Assembly: GCA_002394665.1 (NCBI GenBank)
Contig: DGUL01000001.1
Location: 122,237-186,236 of the forward strand
Reading direction: 5' to 3'
Origin: Rickettsiales bacterium UBA4311
GTDB taxonomy: Bacteria > Pseudomonadota > Alphaproteobacteria > Rickettsiales > Deianiraeaceae
DNA length: 64,000 nt
The position numbers and the translations under genes are program-made. This document shows, in pieces, positions 46,963-55,486 of the stretch. Under the pieces are notes generated by a model. It made no database searches and was not told the origin of the DNA. It saw only the letters and a program-made list of their open reading frames with translations. How positions within the stretch are numbered: the first letter of the stretch is position 1; the number at the start of each line of letters is the position of its first letter.

Positions 46963-47614
46963 TTAAAACATTGTCGTCGTTTGTATATTTCTTAACGGCA
47001 TTTGTAATATAAACAACACCATTTTCCTTACCTGGAATAGAACCACGAACAGCTATAATATTATTCTCAGTGTCAACTTTATAAACAACCAAATTTTGAA
47101 TACAAATATTATTATCACCCATATGTCCCGCCATTTTCTTGCCTTTAAAAACACGACCCGGTAAAGTTCTATTTCCAGTTGAACCAAGCGAACGATGCGT
47201 CAATGATACGCCGTGAGAGGCACACATACCACCAAAACCATACCTCTTCATAGCTCCTTGAAAACCCTTACCAATGGTTTTTGCTCTCACATCAATAACA
47301 GCACCAGACAAATATTCACCGACAGACATAGAAGTCCCGACATTAACGTTAACTTTATCGTTAACCAAAAATTCCTTTACCTCCTCTCTTGCTTTAACGT
47401 TGTCTTTAAAAAGAGCCTTCTGTGGCTTATTCACTTTTTTATCTTTTATTTCATCGTTCCCTGCCAAAACGACACAACGTTTGTTGCCATATTCCTTTGT
47501 GCCAAGCACAACATTAGGCAAAACTTTAACCAATGTGACCGGAACAATGCGACCATCATCGCTAAAAAGATTTGTCATTCCCATTTTTTTACCTATCAAA
47601 GCAATTCTGGACAT
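46940..47614 (-). CDS. rplC: 50S ribosomal protein L3
   Basis: MSRIALIGKKMGMTNLFSDDGRIVPVTLVKV and the GFQGAMKRYGFGGMCASHGVSLTHRSLGSTGNRTLPGRVFKGKKMAGHMG region identify L3. 224 aa. It is the first ribosomal gene of the cluster here; rpsJ (S10) and tuf, which usually precede it, are absent and a lipoprotein gene stands in their place. A GAGG sequence lies about 10 bases before the ATG. Confidence 0.97.
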   Translation of the reverse strand: MSRIALIGKKMGMTNLFSDDGRIVPVTLVKVLPNVVLGTKEYGNKRCVVLAGNDEIKDKKVNKPQKALFKDNVKAREEVKEFLVNDKVNVNVGTSMSVGEYLSGAVIDVRAKTIGKGFQGAMKRYGFGGMCASHGVSLTHRSLGSTGNRTLPGRVFKGKKMAGHMGDNNICIQNLVVYKVDTENNIIAVRGSIPGKENGVVYITNAVKKYTNDDNVLNGLVCEG

Positions 47615-47669
47615 CTGCGTTCATCCTCAGATGCATCTTTTTAAAAAGCAAGATTTTTTTATATTTTTT

Positions 47670-48338
47670 TTAAATCAGCTTTTTTTCCTTGAAAACAACG
47701 GGATTATTTTCGGCATATTCATTGCTTAAAGATAAGTAATAATCGACATATGCATCACGAAAATCAACGGCATTCATAGCATACACCGAATTACTGGAAG
47801 TATTTTTTTCTTGCACCTCCACGGGCTTATCATTCTTTCCTTCAACTCCCTGATAAATGTCTAAAAACTCACTCATATAATCAGGAAAAGCAATTTTATC
47901 ATCCTCGTCTTTCAATTTTTGTATCACTAAAACATTACCTTTAAATGGATGAACCGGCAATTCCCCGACCTCCATTTTTCGCGATATCTCCTCGCCTTTA
48001 ACACCGAGTTGTTCATTTTTTACCATTTGCTCAAGCTCTTTTGCATCAATTTTCAAAAACTTTGCATAATTCTCTAAGTAATCCTTTGCAACATCATATT
48101 GTAAATCATTATATCTTTTAGCACTTGCGAAATAAACGTTGTTATTCCGTGTTTTTCTATCATTTAAATGCTCCAAATTTCCGTTTGGATAATAAACAAT
48201 TTCAAATCTCTCCTTATTACTTGACTTGCTTCCGTCAATAGGTCCATTCAATCGGCTTGCATAGTGGTTTGCAATAACACCATCACAACTGCAAAGCAAT
48301 AAAATTTGGAAAATCAAAAAAACGTATTTAAACACCAA
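47670..48338 (-). CDS. Putative lipoprotein of unknown function
   Basis: The N-terminus (FKYVFLIFQILLLCSCDG) has a hydrophobic core and an LCSC lipobox, so the mature protein probably starts at Cys18 or so with a lipid anchor. The rest (about 200 residues) is soluble, charged and unrecognised, with a tail rich in Tyr/Asp (DAYVDYYLSLSNEYAENN). It directly precedes rplC on the same strand, with 55 bases between them. Confidence 0.65.
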   Translation of the reverse strand: MVFKYVFLIFQILLLCSCDGVIANHYASRLNGPIDGSKSSNKERFEIVYYPNGNLEHLNDRKTRNNNVYFASAKRYNDLQYDVAKDYLENYAKFLKIDAKELEQMVKNEQLGVKGEEISRKMEVGELPVHPFKGNVLVIQKLKDEDDKIAFPDYMSEFLDIYQGVEGKNDKPVEVQEKNTSSNSVYAMNAVDFRDAYVDYYLSLSNEYAENNPVVFKEKKLI

Positions 48339-48435
48339 AATACATTGTTATTTTACTATTTTTTATAAAAAAAACAATTTATCGCCACAAAACAAACGCA
48401 GGGGCAATATAAATTTTATTACATTTTTCCATTTA

Positions 48436-49596
48436 TTATATTCTCTTCTTTCTATCGCTTTTGAATAGCAAGACAATAAAAATCACGGATAAAACCAAAA
48501 GATGCAGATAATACAAGCAAAAACTTCCACGCTCCAAGACGCTTTCCAGAACAAACGCCTTATTTAAGGCAAAATATGCCCCAAAAACAACAATAAACAA
48601 CAAATCACGGCTTGAAGTTCTCCGGTTTGAAGTTCTTCGCAATAATAAACTAAACACACTAATCAAACTAATTACAACAAACCAATGATTTATTACTCTT
48701 CCGTGAACCTCCAAACTCTTAACAAGAGCCTCATAGTTATTATTCGTTTTTACCCTCAACAAATCAAGGATGTTCTTTTGACGAAGCCTATTTTTATAAC
48801 TAAAAGCACTATTGTAATTTTTTTTACCCTGAAAAATTTCATCAAAAAGCACATCCATATCTTCGGCATAAAAAGCATTTTTGATGAGCTTATCGTTTCG
48901 TTCGTTTTTAATTTTACCATTGTCAAAAAACACTTTTTCTTTTTCTTCATGTTCGTTTTCTTGACCACCTTTACTATTGCTATCTTTAAAGTTAAAAGAA
49001 ACAATATTTACACTTTTTCCTCTTCCAATAATCTCATTGTAATCATTAAAGCCGAGTACAAGTTTCTCTGCAAAAATAATTTTATCCTCACCATTATCGT
49101 TATTCTCTTTGTTGTTTTTCTTTTTATCGTTTAATATGGTAATATTATGTATAACATTTTGTTTATCTATATCTGTAAAAAATACTTTATACTTACCAAA
49201 AGTATTTACCTTTTTAGGTGCTAAACTTTTCAAGAAATTAGCAACATTAAAATCATTTTTTTTTTTAAAAAAAAGCTTTGTAGCGTATGGATAAGACATT
49301 GATAAAGCAAGAAAAAAACCAGAAGCTAAAAGACCAAACAGCGCAAGAATTTTAAACATTTTCATATTAGAAATTCCCATTGCCTTAAAACTTACGAGCT
49401 CATTGCTTCTATAAATCTCTGTTAACACAAGCAACAAAACACCAAATAAAATAAACGGAAAAAAATTAAACAAAATCAAAGGCAACCAAAGTGGAACTAT
49501 TGTTAGTGCTTGCCAGAACGTGCAAACCGCCATCGTGGAACCCTTCATCATCTCCTGAAAAATACCAAAAATAGACACACAAAAGGTAATTATCAA
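48436..49596 (-). CDS. LptF/LptG family lipopolysaccharide export permease
   Basis: YjgP/YjgQ-family membrane proteins form the LptB2FG transporter that lifts LPS from the inner membrane. After the N-terminal helices there is LLLVLTEIYRSNELVSFKAMGISNMKMFKILALFGLLASGF, the typical coupling region, then a periplasmic domain with a low-complexity Lys/Asn/Glu insert, then three C-terminal helices. The TTG at 49596 would cut into the first helix: in the same frame upstream lies ILKLYEKYLLKLFISRF, which matches the usual N-terminus of this family, reaching a stop only near 49690. It has no ATG, GTG or TTG; ATT 49647 or CTG 49644 are possible starts. Confidence 0.85.
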   Translation of the reverse strand: MIITFCVSIFGIFQEMMKGSTMAVCTFWQALTIVPLWLPLILFNFFPFILFGVLLLVLTEIYRSNELVSFKAMGISNMKMFKILALFGLLASGFFLALSMSYPYATKLFFKKKNDFNVANFLKSLAPKKVNTFGKYKVFFTDIDKQNVIHNITILNDKKKNNKENNDNGEDKIIFAEKLVLGFNDYNEIIGRGKSVNIVSFNFKDSNSKGGQENEHEEKEKVFFDNGKIKNERNDKLIKNAFYAEDMDVLFDEIFQGKKNYNSAFSYKNRLRQKNILDLLRVKTNNNYEALVKSLEVHGRVINHWFVVISLISVFSLLLRRTSNRRTSSRDLLFIVVFGAYFALNKAFVLESVLERGSFCLYYLHLLVLSVIFIVLLFKSDRKKRI

Positions 49597-49830
49597 AAAT
49601 CTGGAAATAAATAGTTTTAATAAATACTTTTCGTAAAGTTTCAGAATATCTTGATTGGGTAAATTTGAAATAAAATAAATATCAATTTTAAAGTAATATT
49701 GAGTTAAAAACTAACCTCAAAAAGTAAAATGAAAATAAAAAGAAAAAAGAAAATTAAAAAAATCAGCTTTGAAACTTTAATAATTTAAAGAGACTTTAAT
49801 AAGTTAAAAAAAATGCAGGCTATTTTAAAA

Positions 49831-50028
49831 CTAAACGATAGTTGTACCTTTATCTTCTGTTGATTTGGAATTTTTTTCAACTTCCCCGCCTCCAATTTTT
49901 CTTCTTGCCAAATCCGTCGGAAACAAAATCACCTTTTGCGTCTTCTTTTTTTTATATTTCATAACATCTTTGTCTTGTTCTCTGTTTGTCTCGTTATCAA
50001 TAAAGCTTTGATCGTTGCCATTGGACAT
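49831..50028 (-). CDS. Small hypothetical protein
   Basis: The 65-residue product is hydrophilic with a Lys-rich middle (KYKKKKTQKVILFPTDLARRKIGGG). VILFPTDLARR is the only distinctive stretch; I do not recognise it. It stands alone between the LptF/G gene and the ileS remnant. Confidence 0.45.
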   Translation of the reverse strand: MSNGNDQSFIDNETNREQDKDVMKYKKKKTQKVILFPTDLARRKIGGGEVEKNSKSTEDKGTTIV

Positions 50029-50092
50029 ATGCTTTTACAGAAGGATTTTATAAAAAAAATAAACTATGTCAAAGTTGAAAAAATGTTTTTTT

Positions 50093-50172
50093 TTATTTGC
50101 CTTCAAATTTTCCAATCTCTTGGTAAATCTCCTCGCATAATAATGGCAGGATTGGAATGGCGGTGGTTATAA
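50093..50172 (-). pseudogene. Second, diverged copy of the ileS 3' end
   Basis: Read on the minus strand this stretch encodes TTAIPILPLLCEEIYQEIG then KFEGK and a TAA stop, beginning within three bases of the protease stop. The end of the large ileS fragment (about 51174-51245) encodes the parallel TATAPILPFLCEEIYQEIE then KFKKK. The two DNA stretches (50105-50170 and 51180-51245) align without gaps at roughly three bases in four, including a shared TAAATCTCCTCGCA. It has no start and cannot be expressed by itself. Confidence 0.75.
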
Positions 50173-51162
50173 TAAATTTCTTAAAGAATCTAAATGCTTC
50201 TTTTTAGCATCTTCCCTTGCATTTCTTACATCTTCTCTTTCTAAGAGCTCTAATATCTTATAAGATGGAATAACAATAGATATGCCACTATTTATACTCT
50301 TCATTCTTTCGTGCTTTTTTTGCACTTGTTGTTCTATTTTTTGACATTTAGAATAAATATTGTCGCAATCTTTTTTTATATCTTGACATTGTTGTTCTCC
50401 TGTTGGATTTTCGTAATCATTTTGGCTTTTATCATTTAAATCATCATAATGCCCGTGAATTATTCCTACAATTTTAACTACAGGCTTTAACAAGTAATCA
50501 GCTAGTACAATGCTCCCGCTCATTCCTCCAATAGATCGTTGTTCAATTAAGAACGCTTCTACTTCTTTTTCTTCCACACTGTTATCTATCGTTGGCAATT
50601 TAATTGAAATTTTATCTTCTGGCACCATCGCTATTTTCCCATATCTGAAAATTGGACGTTCTTTGGTTTTACCGTAATAACTACTGAATAAACCAACAGA
50701 AAAAGTATCGATATGTTCTGTAATATAATATTGTTCACCCCAGTGAAGAATCTCTGTCATCTCGCTGCGATATTTTTCATCACGACCCACAAGCATATTC
50801 TTCTCGAAACATGATGGGATTCCTCTGTAACGGGCAAATTTTGTGTAATCAAATACGGCTAAATCTGTTTTAGCATCAAAAAACCAATCTTCAATCTTGG
50901 ATGTTGCCGTGGGTATGCCTTTCTTGTGTCGTGGATCATCTTCCTTCACTATTAAATCATCCGATAAAGAAAATGTGATATAGCCTTGTTCCAAATGGGA
51001 CTTTATAACATTATGCTTCACGGTAATTAAATAAACTTTACACTTACCTTCTAATCCTTCAATTGGATAGTTTAATAAAAACCCGCTTGCTCTCGGTTTT
51101 CCTTCTTTATCATAAAAGAAAATAATTGATCGAAAAAGTGTTTCTTTTGTCTTTTGGTCCAT
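50167..51162 (-). CDS. Trypsin-like serine protease, no signal peptide
   Basis: The chymotrypsin-fold triad can be read: His50 in YLITVKHNV, Asp100 in FDAKTDLAVFDY and Ser215 in RSIGGMSGSIVL, followed by VVKIVGIIHGHYDD. The protein begins MDQKTKETLFRSIIFFYDKEGKPRASGFLLNY without export signal or membrane helix, so it is probably cytosolic. A C-terminal about 90 residues are charged and coiled coil with several Cys (CQDIKKDCDNIYSKCQ). It lies 5 bases after the truncated ileS and is followed at once by a second copy of the ileS end, which suggests it came in as a unit. Such proteases occur in defence systems, but no partner gene is seen. Confidence 0.75.
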   Translation of the reverse strand: MDQKTKETLFRSIIFFYDKEGKPRASGFLLNYPIEGLEGKCKVYLITVKHNVIKSHLEQGYITFSLSDDLIVKEDDPRHKKGIPTATSKIEDWFFDAKTDLAVFDYTKFARYRGIPSCFEKNMLVGRDEKYRSEMTEILHWGEQYYITEHIDTFSVGLFSSYYGKTKERPIFRYGKIAMVPEDKISIKLPTIDNSVEEKEVEAFLIEQRSIGGMSGSIVLADYLLKPVVKIVGIIHGHYDDLNDKSQNDYENPTGEQQCQDIKKDCDNIYSKCQKIEQQVQKKHERMKSINSGISIVIPSYKILELLEREDVRNAREDAKKKHLDSLRNLL

Positions 51163-51167
51163 GGAGG

Positions 51168-53336
51168 CTACTTTTTCTTAAACTTCTCAATCTCCTGATA
51201 AATCTCCTCGCACAAGAAAGGCAAGATTGGAGCAGTAGCAGTTGCAAAAGTCTTCAAAACAAAGTGCAAAACCTCATAGGCTTGTTGCTTGTCGGCATCG
51301 TGTTCTTTTTTCCAAAACCTCTCCTTGTTTCGACGAATATACCAATTATTTAGTGCATCAATAAAAAGTTCAACTTCGTGGCAAGCATCAATGGTATTGT
51401 AGCCGTCCATCGCCTTTTCAAACGCCTCAACAAACAACTTCAACTTTGACAAAATGTATTTATCCATCACGTTTTCGGTGTCAATTTTGCCAGTAATTTT
51501 AATCTCATCCAACTCGGCGTATTGCTTGTAAAACACAAATGCATTCCAAATTGGGTTTAGCACATTCTTTACGACATCAGCAATCATTTTGCCGTCCTTG
51601 TCAATTCGCATATCACCTCCTTGCACGACTGGACTGGAAGCCATAAGCCACCTCATTGCATCGGAGCCGTAAATGTCTATCATCTCCAATGGGTCGGGGT
51701 AGTTGCGGAGACGTTTTGACAATTTTTGCCCGTCTTTGTCAAGCATAACCCCGTGGCAGATGACATTTTTGAATGGGATTTTATCAAACAACGCCGTTGC
51801 TAAAACTACCATTGTGTAGAACCAACCGCGTGTTTGTGCTACATATTCGGTCACAAAATCACAAGGAAAGTGAGTATCAAACCACTTTTTGTTTTCCTCC
51901 GCTGTTCTTATCAAATTGCCATTTCCATCGCGATACTCAAATGGATAATGCACCTGTGCATAAGGCATTGACCCGCTCTCAAACCAGCAATCAAGGACGT
52001 CGTCAACTCTTTTCAAATCTCCGCCGTCTGTGTGTTTTACCAGCTCGTCAATGTATGGGCGGTGGAGGTCATCTATTTTGAAACTCCCCTCTGGATTGTT
52101 TTTATCTTTGATATATTTTCCGCTGTTTTTTCCTGCTTTGAAATCAGCAATGTAGTCGTCTTTAAAATACTCTTCCAAACTTTCTATTGAATTTGGTATT
52201 ACTTCAAAATCATATTCTAAATCTACATCACATATGTTTCCATCTAAGTCTCCTACTAAAGTATCATCACCAAGATTAAAATCTATGATGTTATCACATA
52301 TTTCTTTCAAATACTCTTGCTCATTTTGAATTATTTTATCAAATTCATTATCAATTTCATAGCAAGGATGTATTTTTACACAACATCCATTTTTAATGGC
52401 TTTTAATAAAAGATTTTTTAATTCAATTTCAGTTTCATTTTTGGCAGCTTTTATTTTGTTTTCAGCCATTTTCTCACCTTCAATGCGGTATAAATACCAG
52501 TAATCGTCGTTATAAAGCAATCTTTTTGGATCGTCTTTTAACTCCGGATGTAATTCGTCAAATTTCGCAATAACATCCCCTAAAACCTCTTCTTTTAATT
52601 CAATATGTTCTTCCAAATTCAAATTTAAATGTTTTCTGTATTTAATCCTCCACACCGGCACCGGAGCACCCCAGAAGCGGTTGCGGGTAATACTCCAATC
52701 GCGGGCGTTTTCAAGCCATTTGCCAAATTGTCCGTCTCTAATGTGTTCCGGAATCCAATGTATTTGCTTATTCAACTCGCACATTCTGTCCTTGAAATCG
52801 CTGACTTTGACATACCAACTGCTGACTGCCTTGTAAATTAGCGGTGTGTCAGTCCTCCAACAATGCGGATAATTATGCAAATACTGCTCGGTTTTCACCC
52901 ACAAATCCTTACCTTTGAGGTATTTTATAATGTCATCATTTGTCTCAAAAACCTGTTTGCCTCGCAACTCCAACGTCTCCTCTTTGTCTCCAAGTTTATA
53001 CTTTATCTCGTGCAAATCTTTGCTATTTTTGTCAAAACATCCGCCGTCATCCACAGGACAAGCAACGCCAATGCCGTTTTTCTTACACAAATTAAAGTCA
53101 TCTTCACCAAAACCCGATGCGATATGAACTATGCCAGTTCCGTCTTCGGTGGTCACGAAATCTCCGTCCAAAACCTTGTGTGCGTTGGCAATTTTGCCTT
53201 CAAAAAAGTCAAATGGTGGCTCGTATTCAAGTCCAACCAACTCCTCACCTTTGAAAATTACTTCCTTATAAAATGGTGGCTCATCAACTGGTTTTCTGTT
53301 TTTGTCTTCAACAACTTTTAGTTTTGAGAAATCCAC
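51168..53336 (-). pseudogene. ileS: Isoleucyl-tRNA synthetase fragment, truncated at both ends
   Basis: The 722-codon open frame starts inside the CP1 editing domain (GEELVGLEYEPPFDFF, TTEDGTGIVHIASGFGEDDF), continues with SWYVKVSDFKDRM, RDWSITRNRFWGAPVPVWR, DVLDCWFESGSMPYAQVHYPFE and a KMSKS loop written KLSKR, and stops after PILPFLCEEIYQEIE. Full proteins have about 930-1050 residues; the N-terminal third with the HIGH motif is missing, and the C-terminal zinc or RNA-binding part too. Between VWR and RPYIDEL there is an unusual insert of about 170 residues. Upstream only about 40 extra in-frame codons exist. It cannot charge tRNA alone. Composition is less AT-rich than the neighbours. Confidence 0.7.
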
Positions 53337-53467
53337 AATAAGAACGGTGAACTTTACAAAACAAACTAAATAAAATGCAATCTAAAAAGGAAATGGCAAA
53401 ACCACAAAGCTAAAAAGCAACTAACAAAAAAGGTGCAAAATGGACTTCGCTCGCCAAATAAGTTATC

Positions 53468-54079
53468 CTATTTCTCAGTAACTCTATTTTGTCCTATTTC
53501 CTTAATCGCTAAAGGCAAAATATTTTCATTGATCACTTTCGTAACTTTATCAAAGGAATCACAAGCCCAACTCTTTACAATACTAGTAGTGCTGCTGTTC
53601 ATATCGTATTCAATATTCACATTAAAAACCTCCTGTTTTGTTTGAGATAATCCAACGAGATTTAGTACAACATTCCCCATCTGTTTGTAGCCGGCACTTA
53701 AACCACTTGAGCCTGCTCCAACGGACCCGCTCAATCCAAATTTGCATAGAACTCTTCTGTTTATCTTTGCATTAACGAAAATCTCCTCACTGTTGTCATT
53801 GCTATTACCAAAAACCTCTTCCTTCTCTTTTGAGAAAGCTTTTTTAAAATCCGCTTTTCTTGCTTCGTTCACCTCTGAAAAAGTAACATTCTGTTCTCTC
53901 TCAAGAATAAAAGGATCGCTTTCAGCCTCAGAAACAGAAACAACCTTATACTTAGCACTTTTCAATTTATTAAGATCACCAACAGATTTTGACTTAATAG
54001 TATAATGCTGACAGGCAACATTGCTTAGCAGAACAACGAGAAAAAATAAATACTTAACCATATGCAACAACAATAACAA
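53468..54079 (-). CDS. Exported protein of unknown function, possible lipoprotein
   Basis: A hydrophobic N-terminus (MVKYLFFLVVLLSNVACQ from the ATG at 54061, or a longer form from 54079) ends in a weak lipobox NVAC. The mature part of about 180 residues is not recognised; it contains a Gly/Ser patch (FGLSGSVGAGSSGLSAGYKQMG). It lies next to the tRNA-Glu gene. Confidence 0.6.
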   Translation of the reverse strand: MLLLLHMVKYLFFLVVLLSNVACQHYTIKSKSVGDLNKLKSAKYKVVSVSEAESDPFILEREQNVTFSEVNEARKADFKKAFSKEKEEVFGNSNDNSEEIFVNAKINRRVLCKFGLSGSVGAGSSGLSAGYKQMGNVVLNLVGLSQTKQEVFNVNIEYDMNSSTTSIVKSWACDSFDKVTKVINENILPLAIKEIGQNRVTEK

Positions 54080-54086
54080 CCAAAAC

Positions 54087-54161
54087 TGGTGATTCCAAGG
54101 GGAATCGAACCCCTGTTGTCAGGATGAAAACCTGATGTCCTAACCGCTAGACGATGGAACC
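54087..54161 (-). tRNA. tRNA-Glu (anticodon UUC)
   Basis: The 75-base gene folds as a standard cloverleaf: acceptor GGTTCCA paired with TGGAATC (one G-U), D-arm TCTAGCGGTTAGGA, anticodon loop TTTTCAT giving UUC, T-arm GGGGTTCGATTCCCC, and an encoded CCA. TTGACT upstream (54198-54203) may be a -35 element but the match at -10 is weak. Confidence 0.96.
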
Positions 54162-54215
54162 ATCAACTTTTTTACTTACAAAAAAACGACTTATAAAAGT
54201 CAATTTTCTTACAAG

Positions 54216-54291
54216 TGGTGGGTCCTGTTGGATTTGAACCGACGACCAATTCGTTATGAGCGAACTGCTCTAACCGCTGAGCTAAGGACCC
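54216..54291 (-). tRNA. tRNA with CAU anticodon, probably tRNA-Ile2
   Basis: The 76-base gene has a perfect acceptor stem (GGGTCCT/AGGACCC), D-arm TTAGCTCAGCGGTTAGAGCA, anticodon loop CTCATAA (CAU), a TTGGTCG variable part, T-arm TCGGTTCAAATCCAA and an encoded CCA. The first pair G-C and the lack of three G-C pairs in the anticodon stem exclude initiator tRNA. Variable-loop and acceptor patterns look more like tRNA-Ile(CAU), which needs lysidine at C34, than elongator tRNA-Met. Confidence 0.9.
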
Positions 54292-54460
54292 AAACCAAGA
54301 GGAAAGGAAAAGCAAAAAAATAAATATCAAGCAAGTTTTTAGTGGCATAACATAATAAGAAAACGATAACGCAAAAATTGTATAAAAGCAAAACCTAATA
54401 ATTAGGTATAACTGCCACTTGAAAATTATAAAAATAAGTTATATCCACTTGTAAGTTGTT

Positions 54461-55177
54461 ATGGTTGGTTTTAGTGGTGTAATAACAAGGGCAAAAGAAG
54501 TATCCTATAATGAAGGACTACGCCGTTATATGTTGGGTGTTTACAACTATATGACCGTCGCTCTTGGAGTGAGTGCTTTGGTTGCAATGTTTTTTGCAAA
54601 AAGTGGTCTTGCTTTGGCTTTAATGAGAGGACCTCTTGGTTGGGTAATTGCTTTTTCTCCGCTCATTGTCTCAATAGTTATGTCTGTGAAATTGACAACG
54701 GCAAAAATTGGCACAATTAAAGCATTGTATTTTACTTATGCAGTTTTGATTGGAATGTCATTTTCAAGTTTGTTCCTTATTTTTAGCGGAGTTGATATAA
54801 CAAAAACATTTTTGATAACCGCATCAATGTTCGGCGGAATGAGTATTTATGGCTACTCAACAAAAAAAGATCTATCTGGCTACGGACACATTTTGATTAT
54901 GATTGTCTGGGGGCTGTTAGTTGCGTCCATTGTCAATATATTTACACATAGTTCTGGTTTATCTTTCGGGATTTCTTGTGTCAGCGTCGTGGTTTTCTCG
55001 TTGCTTGTTGCATTTGATACTCAAAACTTAAAAAGAATGTATTACGCAGTATGCCACGACCAAAATCTTGCAACAAGAGTTGGCATTTTTGGTGCTTTAC
55101 AATTATACATTGATTTCATTGCTATATTTGTGCACTTATTGCAACTTTTTGCGAGTGTAAATGGTAGAAGAGATTAA
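54461..55177 (+). CDS. Bax inhibitor-1 family membrane protein
   Basis: The protein has 238 residues and seven hydrophobic segments, with GLRRYMLGVYNYMTVALGVSALVAMFF at the start, YAVLIGMSFSSLFLIFSG and AFDTQNLKRMYY ... GALQLYIDFIAIFVHLLQLF at the end, as in YccA/YbhL proteins. The conserved acidic residues of the C-terminal pH sensor region (Asp in AFDTQ and in YIDF) are present. Family members leak Ca2+ or modulate membrane proteases. The start has TATAAA and TATATC boxes close upstream and no Shine-Dalgarno. Confidence 0.92.
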   Translation: MVGFSGVITRAKEVSYNEGLRRYMLGVYNYMTVALGVSALVAMFFAKSGLALALMRGPLGWVIAFSPLIVSIVMSVKLTTAKIGTIKALYFTYAVLIGMSFSSLFLIFSGVDITKTFLITASMFGGMSIYGYSTKKDLSGYGHILIMIVWGLLVASIVNIFTHSSGLSFGISCVSVVVFSLLVAFDTQNLKRMYYAVCHDQNLATRVGIFGALQLYIDFIAIFVHLLQLFASVNGRRD

Positions 55178-55198
55178 AAAATACATAGTTTATTTCTT

Positions 55199-55456
55199 AT
55201 GAAAAAAATTTTACATAATTGTTTTTGTCATTCTGCTTTATCGTCGCTTGCTAGAACGGTTGTCTTTACTTGCGGTCATTATTTAATTGATACCTGTTGT
55301 ACGCACTTTATCGGTGGAGCCGAGTGGCATAGAGCGTTTGCTTCGAGCATTGTGGGGCCAATACTCAACGCTGTTTGGTATTTTGTTCTTGATCGCGTTT
55401 TTTTTTCTTTTATTTTTGTCAAAATTAAACACGGTAAAAAAGAAAGACAGAAATAG
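55199..55456 (+). CDS. Small membrane protein, DUF2061-like
   Basis: The 85-residue protein has two short hydrophobic stretches (about 20-40 and 48-72) and a basic end. The layout SLARTVVFTCGHYLIDTC, then AEWHRAFASSIVGPILNAVWYFVLDRVFF resembles DUF2061 proteins (arginine-threonine start, second helix ending in a Tyr-Phe-x-x-x-Arg-x-Phe). The family has no known activity. It begins 21 bases after the Bax-inhibitor gene. Confidence 0.55.
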   Translation: MKKILHNCFCHSALSSLARTVVFTCGHYLIDTCCTHFIGGAEWHRAFASSIVGPILNAVWYFVLDRVFFSFIFVKIKHGKKERQK

Positions 55457-55486
55457 TAATTTTGACTACGTCGATTTGCTATATTG

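Noticed and set aside
54216..54291. Initiator tRNA-fMet
   Set aside because: It has a paired first base (G-C) and lacks the three G-C pairs in the anticodon stem.
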